This document shows, piece by piece, positions 17,617-25,222 of a DNA stretch of 64,000 nt. Position numbers and translations under genes: made by a program. Each line of letters starts with the position of its first letter. Position 1 is the stretch's first letter. The notes beneath the pieces were generated by a model, which worked only from the letters and a program-made list of their open reading frames with translations, did no database searches and was not told the DNA's origin. The stretch comes from Kitasatospora purpeofusca (lineage in GTDB: Bacteria > Actinomycetota > Actinomycetes > Streptomycetales > Streptomycetaceae), in NCBI RefSeq assembly GCF_000718025.1, contig NZ_JODS01000011.1:62001-126000 (forward strand). The letters are read 5' to 3'.

Positions 17617-18087
17617 TCAGCGGACGTCGACGGTGAACTGGCGCTTGGTCTCGTTAGGCCCGCCGGGGAAGGACCCACCGAGTTCGTCACGGTAGGGGAC
17701 GTGCACGGTGATGGTGGTGCGGCCGGGGCCCTGGGCGCGGAAGGTGAAGTAGTAGTGGCCGCCCGTGCCGAGGTTTCCGGTCCCGCCGAAGCCGAGCAGG
17801 TCCTTGAGGCCGGCGTTGCCGACGTATTCGTCGCCGGCGGCGCGGGCGACGGCCGGATCGGGATCGGGGACGGCCATGGTCCAGTTGTCGCCCGCTCCCC
17901 GGTAGCCGAACACCTCGATCGAGAAGAGCTCACCGGACTTGACCACCAGGTCGCCCGAGGTCTGTGAGAACACCGTGCCGTGATCGAGCTTGCCGGTGGT
18001 CTTCCGGTGGATCGCCACCGCGCCGCCGGCGACCACCAGGAGCACCGCGGTTGCCCCCAGCAGGATCCGACGCCACCGCCTGCTCAT
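17617..18087 (-). CDS. Membrane-anchored chagasin-like (I42) cysteine-peptidase inhibitor
   Basis: 156 aa. Residues 8-26 are one hydrophobic segment after a basic start (type II anchor or uncleaved signal), so the domain faces outside. The rest follows chagasin/I42 order: SGELFSIEV strand, then GAGDNW at 64-69 where chagasins have NPTTG(Y/F)xW, GTGG (107-110) matching the GxGG loop, FTFRAQGPGRTTITV, and VPYRDE (130-135) at the RPW loop. I42 proteins block papain-clan proteases with these three loops. Its ATG overlaps the previous stop (ATGA). It is last in the operon with a papain/calpain-like protein, hence the proposed immunity role. The fold call rests on motif order by eye. Confidence 0.65.
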   Translation of the reverse strand: MSRRWRRILLGATAVLLVVAGGAVAIHRKTTGKLDHGTVFSQTSGDLVVKSGELFSIEVFGYRGAGDNWTMAVPDPDPAVARAAGDEYVGNAGLKDLLGFGGTGNLGTGGHYYFTFRAQGPGRTTITVHVPYRDELGGSFPGGPNETKRQFTVDVR

Positions 18088-18485
18088 GGGGTTGCCTCGC
18101 GGTGGGTGACCCGCAGTGCCAGGAGGGCGGCGACCGCATCGAGCCAGCGGGCGACCAACTGGTCGCCCTGCGGACCCTGTACGACCGTTGAGGCTGCCTC
18201 CAGCCAGCCACGGGCCGCGGCGGCGGCCGGGCCGGGCAGCGGCTCGGGCAGTGCGGCCGCGAAGCGGGTGCCGCCGGCCCGGACGACTTCGCCCAGGAAG
18301 GTCAGGGCGCGCGGCACGACGCCGAGCCGGTCGACGGTGATCGCGGCGGCCACCGCGCCGTCGCCGAACAGCGTGGAGCGGTGCGGTCCCGGGTTCGGCA
18401 GGCCGAACCGCAGAAGGATCTCGATGTCCAGCTCGGCCAGCCGGCTGTCGCTCCGGGGTTGTGGGGTGTTCACCTGGGACCTCAT
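18084..18485 (-). CDS. Unknown 133-aa protein in the Esx/protease operon
   Basis: Start ATG overlaps the stop of the protease-like gene (ATGA), and its own stop overlaps the inhibitor start, so it is translationally coupled on both sides. It is predicted helical, Ala/Leu-rich and soluble: RLAELDIEILLRFGLPNPG, DRLGVVPRALTFLGEVVRAG, WLEAASTVVQGPQGDQLVAR. No signal peptide or Cys. I recognise no family. Its position fits a secretion chaperone (EspG/Imm-like) or a second immunity factor. Confidence 0.7.
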   Translation of the reverse strand: MRSQVNTPQPRSDSRLAELDIEILLRFGLPNPGPHRSTLFGDGAVAAAITVDRLGVVPRALTFLGEVVRAGGTRFAAALPEPLPGPAAAAARGWLEAASTVVQGPQGDQLVARWLDAVAALLALRVTHREATP

Positions 18486-20044
18486 TTGGGCAGCCGGATG
18501 CTCTCGACGTTGGGGAGGCTGGCGTCGGAGGCGCCGCCCATGTGGTTGTTGACGAAATCCGCCTCGCTGACCCAGACGGTGTAGCCCCAGGGGTTGTAGA
18601 TCTCCAGTTGGTCGCCCCGGTGCCCGATGATCATCATCTGGTGGCCTCCGTCCCCGCGGACCGACACCGGGACCGGCTTGCCCTCGTCGATCACCCGCTC
18701 GATCTCGGTCAGCGCGCTCTGGCGCTTGTCGCGGCTGTCGAGATCCACATTGCGGTACTCCGCACCGGTGTGCTTGCCGATCTCGTCGTCGGCGATGTCG
18801 TCGGACTCCCAGTTCCACATCCCGCCCTTGCCGAAATGCCACCAGGCGCGGGTGTCGTAGACCCGCCTGGTCTCCTCGCCCCACCGCGCCTTCGCGGCAT
18901 CGCCGTTGTCGTAGGCCGGGTCACCGGGGCGGCCACCGGTGGTGAGCTGGAAGGCGAACAGCGGGTCGACCATCGCCCGGGCGGTCACCGTCGACGCCGC
19001 CACGCAGGTCGGGTACTGGCCCTGGCTCCAGTTGACACCCTTGTAGCCCGTCGACGCCTTCTGGTCGGAAGTCGCGTCGAGCTGCACCGGGGAGATCCGC
19101 TCGCCGAGCCAGCCGGGGTCGTCGGCATGCTCATGGATCAGGTCGTCGAAGCTCTTGACCTCGTCGTAGCTGTGCCCGGCGGCCAAGGCCTTCATCAGGT
19201 AGGCGCGTTCCTCCGGGGACTTGCAGCCGGCCAGCAACTGGTCGAAGCGGACCCTGTCGGCCTCGCTCATCCTGTCCATGGCCTGGCCGGCACGGGTGAC
19301 GTCGTTGGCCGTCAGGATGCTGCCGTACACCTGCTTGCCGTCGAGAGCGGCATCGACGAGGACCAGCTTGTCCGCAGCGCCCAGCCCCTTGTTCTTGAAC
19401 CTGCCGGCCAACGCCTTGCTCGCCAGCGCGTTCAGCTCGCGGACGGCGGCCCGACCTGCGGTCTCGGCCTTCACCGCGGCATCGACGATCGGCTTGATGC
19501 CCTCCTGCGCCCGCGCCTTGGCGGTGTGCATCTTGTCGTCGTCCCAGTGGAACGGGTCCGGCGCGCCCGCAACGGTGATCTCGTGCAACAGCGCCAGCGC
19601 CTCGGCGAGCGGTGCGTGGCCCCGGCCGTGCAGTGCCTGCGCCTCGCTCAGGGCACCGGCCAGCGCCGTGAGCTGGCCGGCGCCCTTGCCGAGCATGTCG
19701 CGACAGCGGGTCAGGTCGTCGGCGGACGCCTTGACGACCTCGGCCGCCTTCTCGCCGACCTGCCCGGTCCAGGCATTGGGCAAGCTCTCGGAGGCGACCT
19801 TCTCCACCTTCATCTGGGCCTGGTCCAACCGGCTGCTCGCCGTGTTGTAGGCCGCGGCGAGTTCGCCGAGCCTGCCCGGGTCGCCCTGCGGGGCAGGAAG
19901 CCGCAGGGCATCGTGGACCGCGTACTTGAGGTCGCCTGCGCCCCACATGCCGTGGGACTCGTCAATGACTTTCTTCAGCTTCTCGGCCTGCTGGCGCTGA
20001 CTGCCCGCCAGCAGGGTGGCCAGGTCCGTGCTGTGGTCCGCCAC
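18482..20044 (-). CDS. Putative type VII secreted effector with papain/calpain-like peptidase domain
   Basis: 520 aa. Residues 1-330 are almost wholly helical, with WTG at 92-94 in the WxG hairpin position seen in T7SS substrates. Residues 335-500 form a papain-clan domain: QGQYPTCVAAS (341-351) with Cys347 resembles the calpain QGxxGDCW motif, GDGGHQMMIIG gives His468, and IYNPWGYTVW gives Asn484 with the NPWG turn typical of calpain-type proteases. No Sec signal. GTG 20044 begins 2 bp after the Esx-like gene. It should be exported as a complex with the small partner and cleave proteins outside or in a target cell. The peptidase call rests on motif order only. Confidence 0.7.
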   Translation of the reverse strand: MADHSTDLATLLAGSQRQQAEKLKKVIDESHGMWGAGDLKYAVHDALRLPAPQGDPGRLGELAAAYNTASSRLDQAQMKVEKVASESLPNAWTGQVGEKAAEVVKASADDLTRCRDMLGKGAGQLTALAGALSEAQALHGRGHAPLAEALALLHEITVAGAPDPFHWDDDKMHTAKARAQEGIKPIVDAAVKAETAGRAAVRELNALASKALAGRFKNKGLGAADKLVLVDAALDGKQVYGSILTANDVTRAGQAMDRMSEADRVRFDQLLAGCKSPEERAYLMKALAAGHSYDEVKSFDDLIHEHADDPGWLGERISPVQLDATSDQKASTGYKGVNWSQGQYPTCVAASTVTARAMVDPLFAFQLTTGGRPGDPAYDNGDAAKARWGEETRRVYDTRAWWHFGKGGMWNWESDDIADDEIGKHTGAEYRNVDLDSRDKRQSALTEIERVIDEGKPVPVSVRGDGGHQMMIIGHRGDQLEIYNPWGYTVWVSEADFVNNHMGGASDASLPNVESIRLPK

Positions 20045-20046
20045 GG

Positions 20047-20361
20047 TCAGGCCCCCTGCTGGTACTGCTGCTGCACACCGTGGTCCGTGGCGGAGTAGTT
20101 GGCCGCCGTGGTGTGCACCTTCCCCCCGAGGTCCGAGAGCGCGTCGATGTTCACCTGGAGCTCGTCCTGCCAGGCCTGCCAGAACGCCTTCGCCGCGTCA
20201 CCCGCGTACTCACCGAGAACCGCAGCATCCGACATGTTCAACCGGTCCAGGACCGCTTTGACGCCGCCCACGTCCCCACCGGCCGCGATCAGCCGATCGG
20301 CCGCGTCCCCCAACTTCGCCGGGTCCGCACTGAACCCCGTCCCCACCCCGCCGATCCCCAT
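20047..20361 (-). CDS. WXG100/Esx-like small protein
   Basis: 104 aa, two helices around a turn. FWQAWQDEL at 60-68 stands in the WxG turn position, with Trp-x-Ala-Trp instead of Trp-x-Gly. The C-terminus ANYSATD supplies Tyr89-x-x-x-Asp93, the YxxxD/E export signal of T7SS heterodimers. First gene of a four-gene operon; no EccC or other T7SS machinery is in the window, so export would use a system elsewhere. Nearest class: actinobacterial Esx/PE-like partners. Confidence 0.75.
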   Translation of the reverse strand: MGIGGVGTGFSADPAKLGDAADRLIAAGGDVGGVKAVLDRLNMSDAAVLGEYAGDAAKAFWQAWQDELQVNIDALSDLGGKVHTTAANYSATDHGVQQQYQQGA

Positions 20362-20403
20362 GGCCCCACTCCCCAGCCCCCGAAACGGTCCGTAGACAGC
20401 CCA

Positions 20404-21375
20404 TCACCATAGCATCGACCAGACCGACCCCGACGGCGCTTGGCCCCACCAAGGCCACCAGGTGCCGTCGGCCGCCCGCACAACGCCTGTCCTCTGCCCG
20501 GCGCGCCGGAAGGCGAGGCCCCGGCAGCACCCGGCCGATCGCCCGGTACGGCGACGGCCCCGCACGCGCCCGGGCCGCAGTCGGCACCTGGTGAACTCGG
20601 TGGGCGTCATCCGGCAAGGCGGCCGGAGCGAAGGCCAAGGCCGCGACCGAGGCGGCAACCGAGCGGCAGCACCTGCAAGAGGTGGAGCGGGCCGAGAAGG
20701 CATTGGGCCGGGCAGAACAAGCCCGGCCCAACGCGACCCGCCGGACCGAGACCGCCGGGCGCGCGCTCGAGGAGGCCGAGGCAGGGCAGCGGGACGCGGA
20801 GGTGGAAGCCGAGCGCGCCCGGGCCGCACTACCCACTCCGGCGGGTCCAGGAGGCGGGGCTCGTCGGCGGTTGCTTCGAGGTGGGTGAAGAGCACGGGGC
20901 CGGCCCGCAGGAGACCGGTGTGCCAGATCCGGGGTGCGCGAAGGGTGGGAGGAGCCAGGAGCGCCGGTTCGACGACCCAGGTGGCGTACGGGGACGGCGA
21001 GGCGGGTGCGTCGAGGAAGAGGCTTGCCGGCCGTGGCAGGTCGGGGTGGTGGACGGCCATGACCGTCCGGTCGTGGCCGGATGCGCGGCCGAAGACGCAG
21101 ACGACGATCTGAACGCCGTGGTCGGTGTCGGCGAGCACGGTCGGGAAGGCGAGGGTCGCGTCGCGGCGCCCGGGTCGTGCGAGATGGACGAGCCAGGCCG
21201 GGGCCGCGCCGGCCGGGGGTGCCACGGGCCGGCGCTCCAGGACGAGGACGGTGACCAGGCCGGCCGGTGTGTCCAGGAGGCCGCCGTGGGACAGGCGGCC
21301 GGCGCGGTCGTCCAGCAGGGTCTCGGGGCCCCGCAGGACGCGCAGTCCGTCGCCCGTGGTGATCGTCTCGCCCAT
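20404..21375 (-). CDS. Hypothetical protein, C-terminal third suspect
   Basis: From ATG 21375 the first 180 residues are well formed beta-rich sequence (GLVTVLVLERRPVAPP, VHLARPGRRDATLAFPTVLA, HGVQIVVCVFGRASGHDRTV, RTVMAVHHPDLPRP). After about 20835 the frame becomes Arg/Pro-rich and runs antisense to a plus-strand coiled-coil fragment until 20404. The genuine gene was probably cut there and picked up a random tail. No known family; the N-terminal part could be a small self-contained domain. Confidence 0.4.
   Translation of the reverse strand: MGETITTGDGLRVLRGPETLLDDRAGRLSHGGLLDTPAGLVTVLVLERRPVAPPAGAAPAWLVHLARPGRRDATLAFPTVLADTDHGVQIVVCVFGRASGHDRTVMAVHHPDLPRPASLFLDAPASPSPYATWVVEPALLAPPTLRAPRIWHTGLLRAGPVLFTHLEATADEPRLLDPPEWVVRPGRARLPPPRPAALPRPPRARARRSRSGGSRWAGLVLPGPMPSRPAPPLAGAAARLPPRSRPWPSLRPPCRMTPTEFTRCRLRPGRVRGRRRTGRSAGCCRGLAFRRAGQRTGVVRAADGTWWPWWGQAPSGSVWSMLW
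20612..20880 (+). pseudogene. Coiled-coil gene fragment
   Basis: The plus frame reads AKAKAATEAATERQHLQEVE, RAEKALGRAEQA and GRALEEAEAGQRDAEVEAER: a clear heptad-rich coiled coil. There is no start and it ends within a few codons of the junction with the minus-strand gene. A short relic of a longer alpha-helical protein. Confidence 0.4.
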
Positions 21376-21743
21376 GCCGTGACGGTAGCCCTGCGGTGGT
21401 GCGGCTGCCAGCTGCCGCACCACCGCGTCGGCAAGTCAGCGGCCGTGCACGGCGCGGAGGCGCTACCCGGCTCACCCGCGTGCAGTCCTCGCCGAACGGG
21501 CTGCGGACCGGGCCGGCGACGGAGGTGTAACGCCGGGCGCACAGCGCTCCGTCACAGGTGACCTTCTCCAGCGTCGCCGCCTTACTGCCAGTCCCCTCCG
21601 CGGGGCACGGCGACCCGCCACCGCGTGCCTCCGCCAGCTCGGGCCCGGCAACGGCCTGCTGCGGCGGGCCGAAGGAGTTCTCCCTGATCCGGCAGGCCGA
21701 AGGCGGGCCGAGCCGCAGCACTGATGGCCGGCCCTGCGCGGGG
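21376..21743. other. No recognisable gene
   Basis: 368 bp. The minus strand about 21480-21590 has a scrap with three Cys (KVTCDGALCARRYTSVAGPV) that might be the end of a lost secreted protein, but there is no start. Otherwise nothing. Confidence 0.4.
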
Positions 21744-22007
21744 CTACAGCACGGTGAGTGTGATCACCCACAAATGCGGAACGGGCGGGTCGGGCAGGAT
21801 CACGTAGTGGGCGACCAGGTCGGGCAGGACGATCTGCCGGATGCTGTCGTCGAGGTCGTCGCCGTCACTGGCCGGCCAGGACCACGGATCGGCCATCGCC
21901 CGCTCCAGACCGTCCTGGAGCTGCTTGACCTGGTCGTCGGTCAGGGCAGTGCGCACCAGGGCGGCGGCCTCGGCGGACAGCCGGGCCCGGTAGGGGTGGG
22001 CGGTCAC
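21744..22007 (-). CDS. Putative RelE/ParE-like toxin
   Basis: 87 aa from GTG 22007, which overlaps the antitoxin stop (GTGA). It opens YRARLSAEAAALVRTALTDD, has two helices, and ends in strands (LPDLVAHYVILPDPPVPHLW, then VITLTVL). This helix-helix-sheet order and length suit the RelE/ParE fold. Its placement directly after an RHH-type antitoxin supports the call. Unlike canonical RelE it is acidic, so ribosome-dependent cleavage is not assured; gyrase or another target is possible. Confidence 0.6.
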   Translation of the reverse strand: MTAHPYRARLSAEAAALVRTALTDDQVKQLQDGLERAMADPWSWPASDGDDLDDSIRQIVLPDLVAHYVILPDPPVPHLWVITLTVL

Positions 22008-22258
22008 CGCAGGAAGAGGTCGTCGAAGTCGACGCCGTCGTCCTCGGGGCGGCCGGCGCGGTTCCAGTCGTGGACGGCGGCGGCGGCCAGCGCGGTGGCG
22101 CGGGCGATCCGCTCCTCGCGGGTGCCGCTGGCGGCCAGGTGGTCCGCGGTCAGGACGCGGCCGATCAGCGTGTCGACGTCGATGCCCGCACTCGCGGCCC
22201 GCTCCCTCAGGTCGCGGACCAGCTCATCGTCCAGCCGGGTCGTCAGCTCTACGGTCAT
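22004..22258 (-). CDS. RHH-type antitoxin
   Basis: 84 aa. The N-terminus MTVELTTRLDDELVRDLRER, with A-S-A-G-I-D-V-D, is a ribbon-helix-helix DNA-binding motif (beta strand then two helices). The C-terminal half (HDWNRAGRPEDDGVDFDDLF) is acidic and flexible, as in antitoxin tails that wrap the toxin. First gene of the pair and presumably autorepressing. The fold is clear; the partner defines it as an antitoxin. Confidence 0.7.
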   Translation of the reverse strand: MTVELTTRLDDELVRDLRERAASAGIDVDTLIGRVLTADHLAASGTREERIARATALAAAAVHDWNRAGRPEDDGVDFDDLFLR

Positions 22259-22418
22259 GAGCCGATGGTAGAGCCCGCCCGCGCCCCGGCGCAGGGGGCC
22301 GGGGAAGCCGCGCAGTCCGCCGGCGCCCCGGCGAGGCATGCGACGGTCGATAGCCGCTTCAAGTGTGAACGACCGGCCCGGCCGAGTCGCTCCCCCTGTC
22401 GTGGGTAAGGACGGCGGT

Positions 22419-23003
22419 ATGGACAACGGCACGGAGAAGCCCCCCGCCGTGAGGGCCGGAACGGGTAGCACCGACACCGTACTGGTGGTGGTACGCGGAC
22501 CGAGCGGCGCCGGGAAGTCGAGCACCGCCGCCCGGATCCGCTCCGCCTACGGCCGCGGCCTGGCCGTCGTCGGACAGGATCTGCTGCGCCGTGAGGTGCT
22601 GCGCGAGCGGGACGTCGCCGACGGCGCGAACATCGGCCTGATCGGCCTGATCGGCCTGGTCGCCCGGCACGCCCTCGACAGCGGCTTCCACACCGTCGTC
22701 GAGGGCATTCTCGACGCCGGCCGGTACGGCGCGATGCTCACCGACCTGGTGGCCGGCCACCGCGGGCGCAGCTTCCTCTACTACCTCGACGTCGGCTTCG
22801 CCGAGACGGTGCGTCGCCACGCGACCCGGCCGCTGTCCGCCGAGGTGAGCGCCGAGCAGATGGCCGACTGGTACCGGCCGCTGGATCTCCTGCCCGGCGG
22901 CCTCGAACACGTCATCGGCGAGGACAGCACCCTCGACGACACGGTCACGCGGATCCTGACCGACAGCACGCTCACCCCGCCGGGCTGGACACCGCCCCCC
23001 TGA
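22419..23003 (+). CDS. P-loop kinase (AAA_33 / zeta-like)
   Basis: 194 aa. VVVRGPSGAGKSSTAARIRS (28-47) is a Walker A; VVEGILDAGRYGAML carries the acidic and Arg residues of the lid region; SFLYYLDVGFAETVRRHATR matches small-molecule or zeta-type kinases. Three in-frame copies of ATCGGCCTG (22630-22656) encode IGL repeats, a possible slippage site. It starts 160 bp from the divergent toxin-antitoxin pair but is not part of it by arrangement. The substrate is unknown (antibiotic, nucleoside or UDP-sugar). Confidence 0.75.
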   Translation: MDNGTEKPPAVRAGTGSTDTVLVVVRGPSGAGKSSTAARIRSAYGRGLAVVGQDLLRREVLRERDVADGANIGLIGLIGLVARHALDSGFHTVVEGILDAGRYGAMLTDLVAGHRGRSFLYYLDVGFAETVRRHATRPLSAEVSAEQMADWYRPLDLLPGGLEHVIGEDSTLDDTVTRILTDSTLTPPGWTPPP

Positions 23004-23261
23004 ACGGGACGGACCAGCCGAACCCGCCGGGCACCTGAAAAGCAGCCTCACGGCGCTGGGGCTGTGGGCGTCAGTGTCACGGGAGGGTTCTCGGCGGGAG
23101 GACCGCTCGGTCGGAAGCGGGTGGCCCGGGCGGGGGTTCGCGAGGTCATTGGTTCCTACGTGCCGCGGCGCTCGACGAGGCGCCGACGAGATCGTCCGGT
23201 GTGACGCCACGCGTTTCGGGCCGGGCATCAGCATCCGGGCCCACCGGATTGCGGCGCGGCT

Positions 23262-23900
23262 TCACTGACGGCGCACCCTGAACCTCAGGTGCAGCACCCG
23301 GTTGCCCTGGATGACCACGTGGGGATCCTCCAGCAGCTGCTGCCCGTCGAAGCTACCGAAGAAGCGCTTGCCCGACCCGAACACCACCGGCACCACGTCC
23401 ATCGCCACCTCGTCCACGAGGCCGGCGGCGAGGATCTGGCCGCCTGCTTCACCGGCGCTCACGGCGACGACCCGGTCGCCGACGAGCTCCTGGGCCTTCT
23501 CGATCGCGGCCTTCACACCGTCGACGAAGTGGTAAGGAGCCCCGGGGTGCCAGCCCTCGGGCTTGGGCCGGTGGGACACCACGACCACGTGGTCACCCGC
23601 GGGCGGCCGGCCCTCCCAGCCGTTCACCAGGTCGAACTGGTGGCGGCCCATCACGATCACACCGATCGAGTCCCACACCGACTGGACGTACGCCGCCGAG
23701 ACACGTGAGAGCTTGAAGCCGCCTCCACCCTCGGAGTGGTCGTAACCCCCGTCCCCGTCCCCGTCCCCGGCGCCGGCGCCGGTTTCCGTGAGCTGGGTGT
23801 CTCCGCTGAAGTACCAGTCGTGGAGCGGCCCGACTCCGTCGTTCTTGTCGGCGATGAAGCCGTCCACCGACACGACGTTGTGCATGATCACTGAGCCCAT
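23262..23900 (-). CDS. Dihydrofolate reductase family (RibD_C-like) protein
   Basis: 212 aa. MGSVIMHNVVSVDGFIADKN is the usual N-terminus (S-x-DG-x-A); VIVMGRHQFDLV, HVVVVSHRP and VAVSAGEAGGQILAAGLVDE give the NADPH-binding pattern of YyaP/YwjB-type reductases. Residues 42-58 are a Gly/Asp-rich insert encoded by tandem CCCGTC and GGCGCC hexamers near 23750-23782. Downstream of the AraC regulator on the same strand with a 75-bp gap, so probably co-transcribed or controlled by it. Physiological substrate unknown. Confidence 0.8.
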   Translation of the reverse strand: MGSVIMHNVVSVDGFIADKNDGVGPLHDWYFSGDTQLTETGAGAGDGDGDGGYDHSEGGGGFKLSRVSAAYVQSVWDSIGVIVMGRHQFDLVNGWEGRPPAGDHVVVVSHRPKPEGWHPGAPYHFVDGVKAAIEKAQELVGDRVVAVSAGEAGGQILAAGLVDEVAMDVVPVVFGSGKRFFGSFDGQQLLEDPHVVIQGNRVLHLRFRVRRQ

Positions 23901-23975
23901 GAGAGTCTCCCTGAATCCTCGGGAACGGTCACCTCCGATTGTGTGGTCCTCCGGACGGGCTGCGCTTGTAGAAAA

Positions 23976-24818
23976 TCAAAGAGCAGGCATCGGACCCTCG
24001 TCCGGCGGGAACTCCCGCTCGGGAGGGATCCGGCGTCTCAGCGCCAGGTACTCCGTCGGGGTGTGACCGGTGAAGTCCTTGAACTCCTTGCCGAAGTGAG
24101 CCTGGTCGAAGTAGCCCGCGACGAGAGCGAGCTCCGACCAATCGACCGGGCGCACGGCGTCCACGGACCTGATCAGCTGGGCGAAGCGGTACATCCGCGC
24201 CACCTTCTTCGGGGTGACCCCGACGTTCGCCTTGAACTGCGCGGCCAGAGTGGTGCTGCTGACTCCGGCGGCGTCGCTCAGCGCACCGACGGGGACCGCG
24301 CCGTGGGAGGTCTCCAGCCATCCGCCGGTGTGCTGGACCAGGTCGAGCCCGCGCGACGGCGCCTCGATCAGGCGCGAGCGCAGCTCCTCCTCCAGGATCC
24401 GCAGCGTCGCGGCGGTGGACGTGGCCTCGCCGACCCGGTTGCGGATCCGATCCACGGACCCTCGCCAAACGGCGTCGACGGGCACCCATCGGTCCCGCAG
24501 CTCGGTCGCCGGCATGTCGACGAACGCCGCCATCCCCCAGGGCTTGAAGTGCACCCCGACGAGCCTTACCCGTGTGGGGTACTCATAGAGGAAACGCCTG
24601 GTCCACAGACCCACGAACCACCCGTCCGACACCACTTCCGAAGGCACCGAAGGGTCGGAGTCCCACAGGCGGGCAGGCTCGCCCAGGTTGATGACCAGGT
24701 GCGCCGACGGCATCGGCGGAACGACCATGCGGCGGTGACCCGGCACACCGGTGAGGCAGTAGATGTCGTCGATGAACCGGTCGAGCGGCGGGGCGGGCAC
24801 CCGGCCGACGTACTCCAT
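23976..24818 (-). CDS. AraC-family transcriptional regulator
   Basis: 280 aa. N-terminal 150 residues form a DUF6597-type sensor (LDRFIDDIYCLTGVPGHRRM, VGVHFKPWGMAAFVDMPATE). The C-terminal 100 residues carry two HTHs (LAAQFKANVGVTPKKVARMY, then ALVAGYFDQAHFGKEFKDFT with GHTPTEYLALRR). ATG 24818 chosen; the longer open frame upstream is low-complexity. Probable regulator of the adjacent reductase gene; the ligand is unknown. Confidence 0.85.
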   Translation of the reverse strand: MEYVGRVPAPPLDRFIDDIYCLTGVPGHRRMVVPPMPSAHLVINLGEPARLWDSDPSVPSEVVSDGWFVGLWTRRFLYEYPTRVRLVGVHFKPWGMAAFVDMPATELRDRWVPVDAVWRGSVDRIRNRVGEATSTAATLRILEEELRSRLIEAPSRGLDLVQHTGGWLETSHGAVPVGALSDAAGVSSTTLAAQFKANVGVTPKKVARMYRFAQLIRSVDAVRPVDWSELALVAGYFDQAHFGKEFKDFTGHTPTEYLALRRRIPPEREFPPDEGPMPAL

Positions 24819-25222
24819 GGACCCAGTATCGCCGACGACGGTTCGGCCCGCCCCGGGCGATCTGCACTCGCGCCAGGCATCGACGATCACGGGTGGCATT
24901 CGCCGCCGGCGAGGGGCCCGGCTGCCGTCCGACAACCGCACGTCGCAGGGCACCGTGATGACCGTCGCCGGGACGACCGCCCGTACGGGCGGTACGACGT
25001 CCTCCCACGCGGCGGACGCCCGACGGGACCGGCAACGGGTGATCCTCACGGACGCGTGCAGGTCATGGGTCGCGGTCCACGAATACCGGCTGGTCGAGCA
25101 GCCGTCAGGGGCTTGATCCACTCGACGACCGCACCCTCGACCGCCCGTGACCGGACGGGCGCTCGCTGGCCCGGCCCCGGATGCCCCGCGCGGGGGCGGG
25201 TCCGGGGCCGGGATCGCGACGG
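24819..25222. other. No recognisable gene
   Basis: About 400 bp between the AraC start and the XRE-like relic. A short plus-strand scrap at 25030-25116 (RQRVILTDACRSWVAVHEYR) is the only protein-like piece. No hairpin of note. Confidence 0.4.

Noticed and set aside
18461..20098. A 1.6-kb plus-strand frame over the effector gene
   Set aside because: Antisense shadow; no start signal and no motifs.
22419..23003. The kinase as the toxin of an epsilon-zeta pair
   Set aside because: It is divergent from the adjacent antitoxin and that antitoxin already has a coupled partner; no epsilon-like gene is present.
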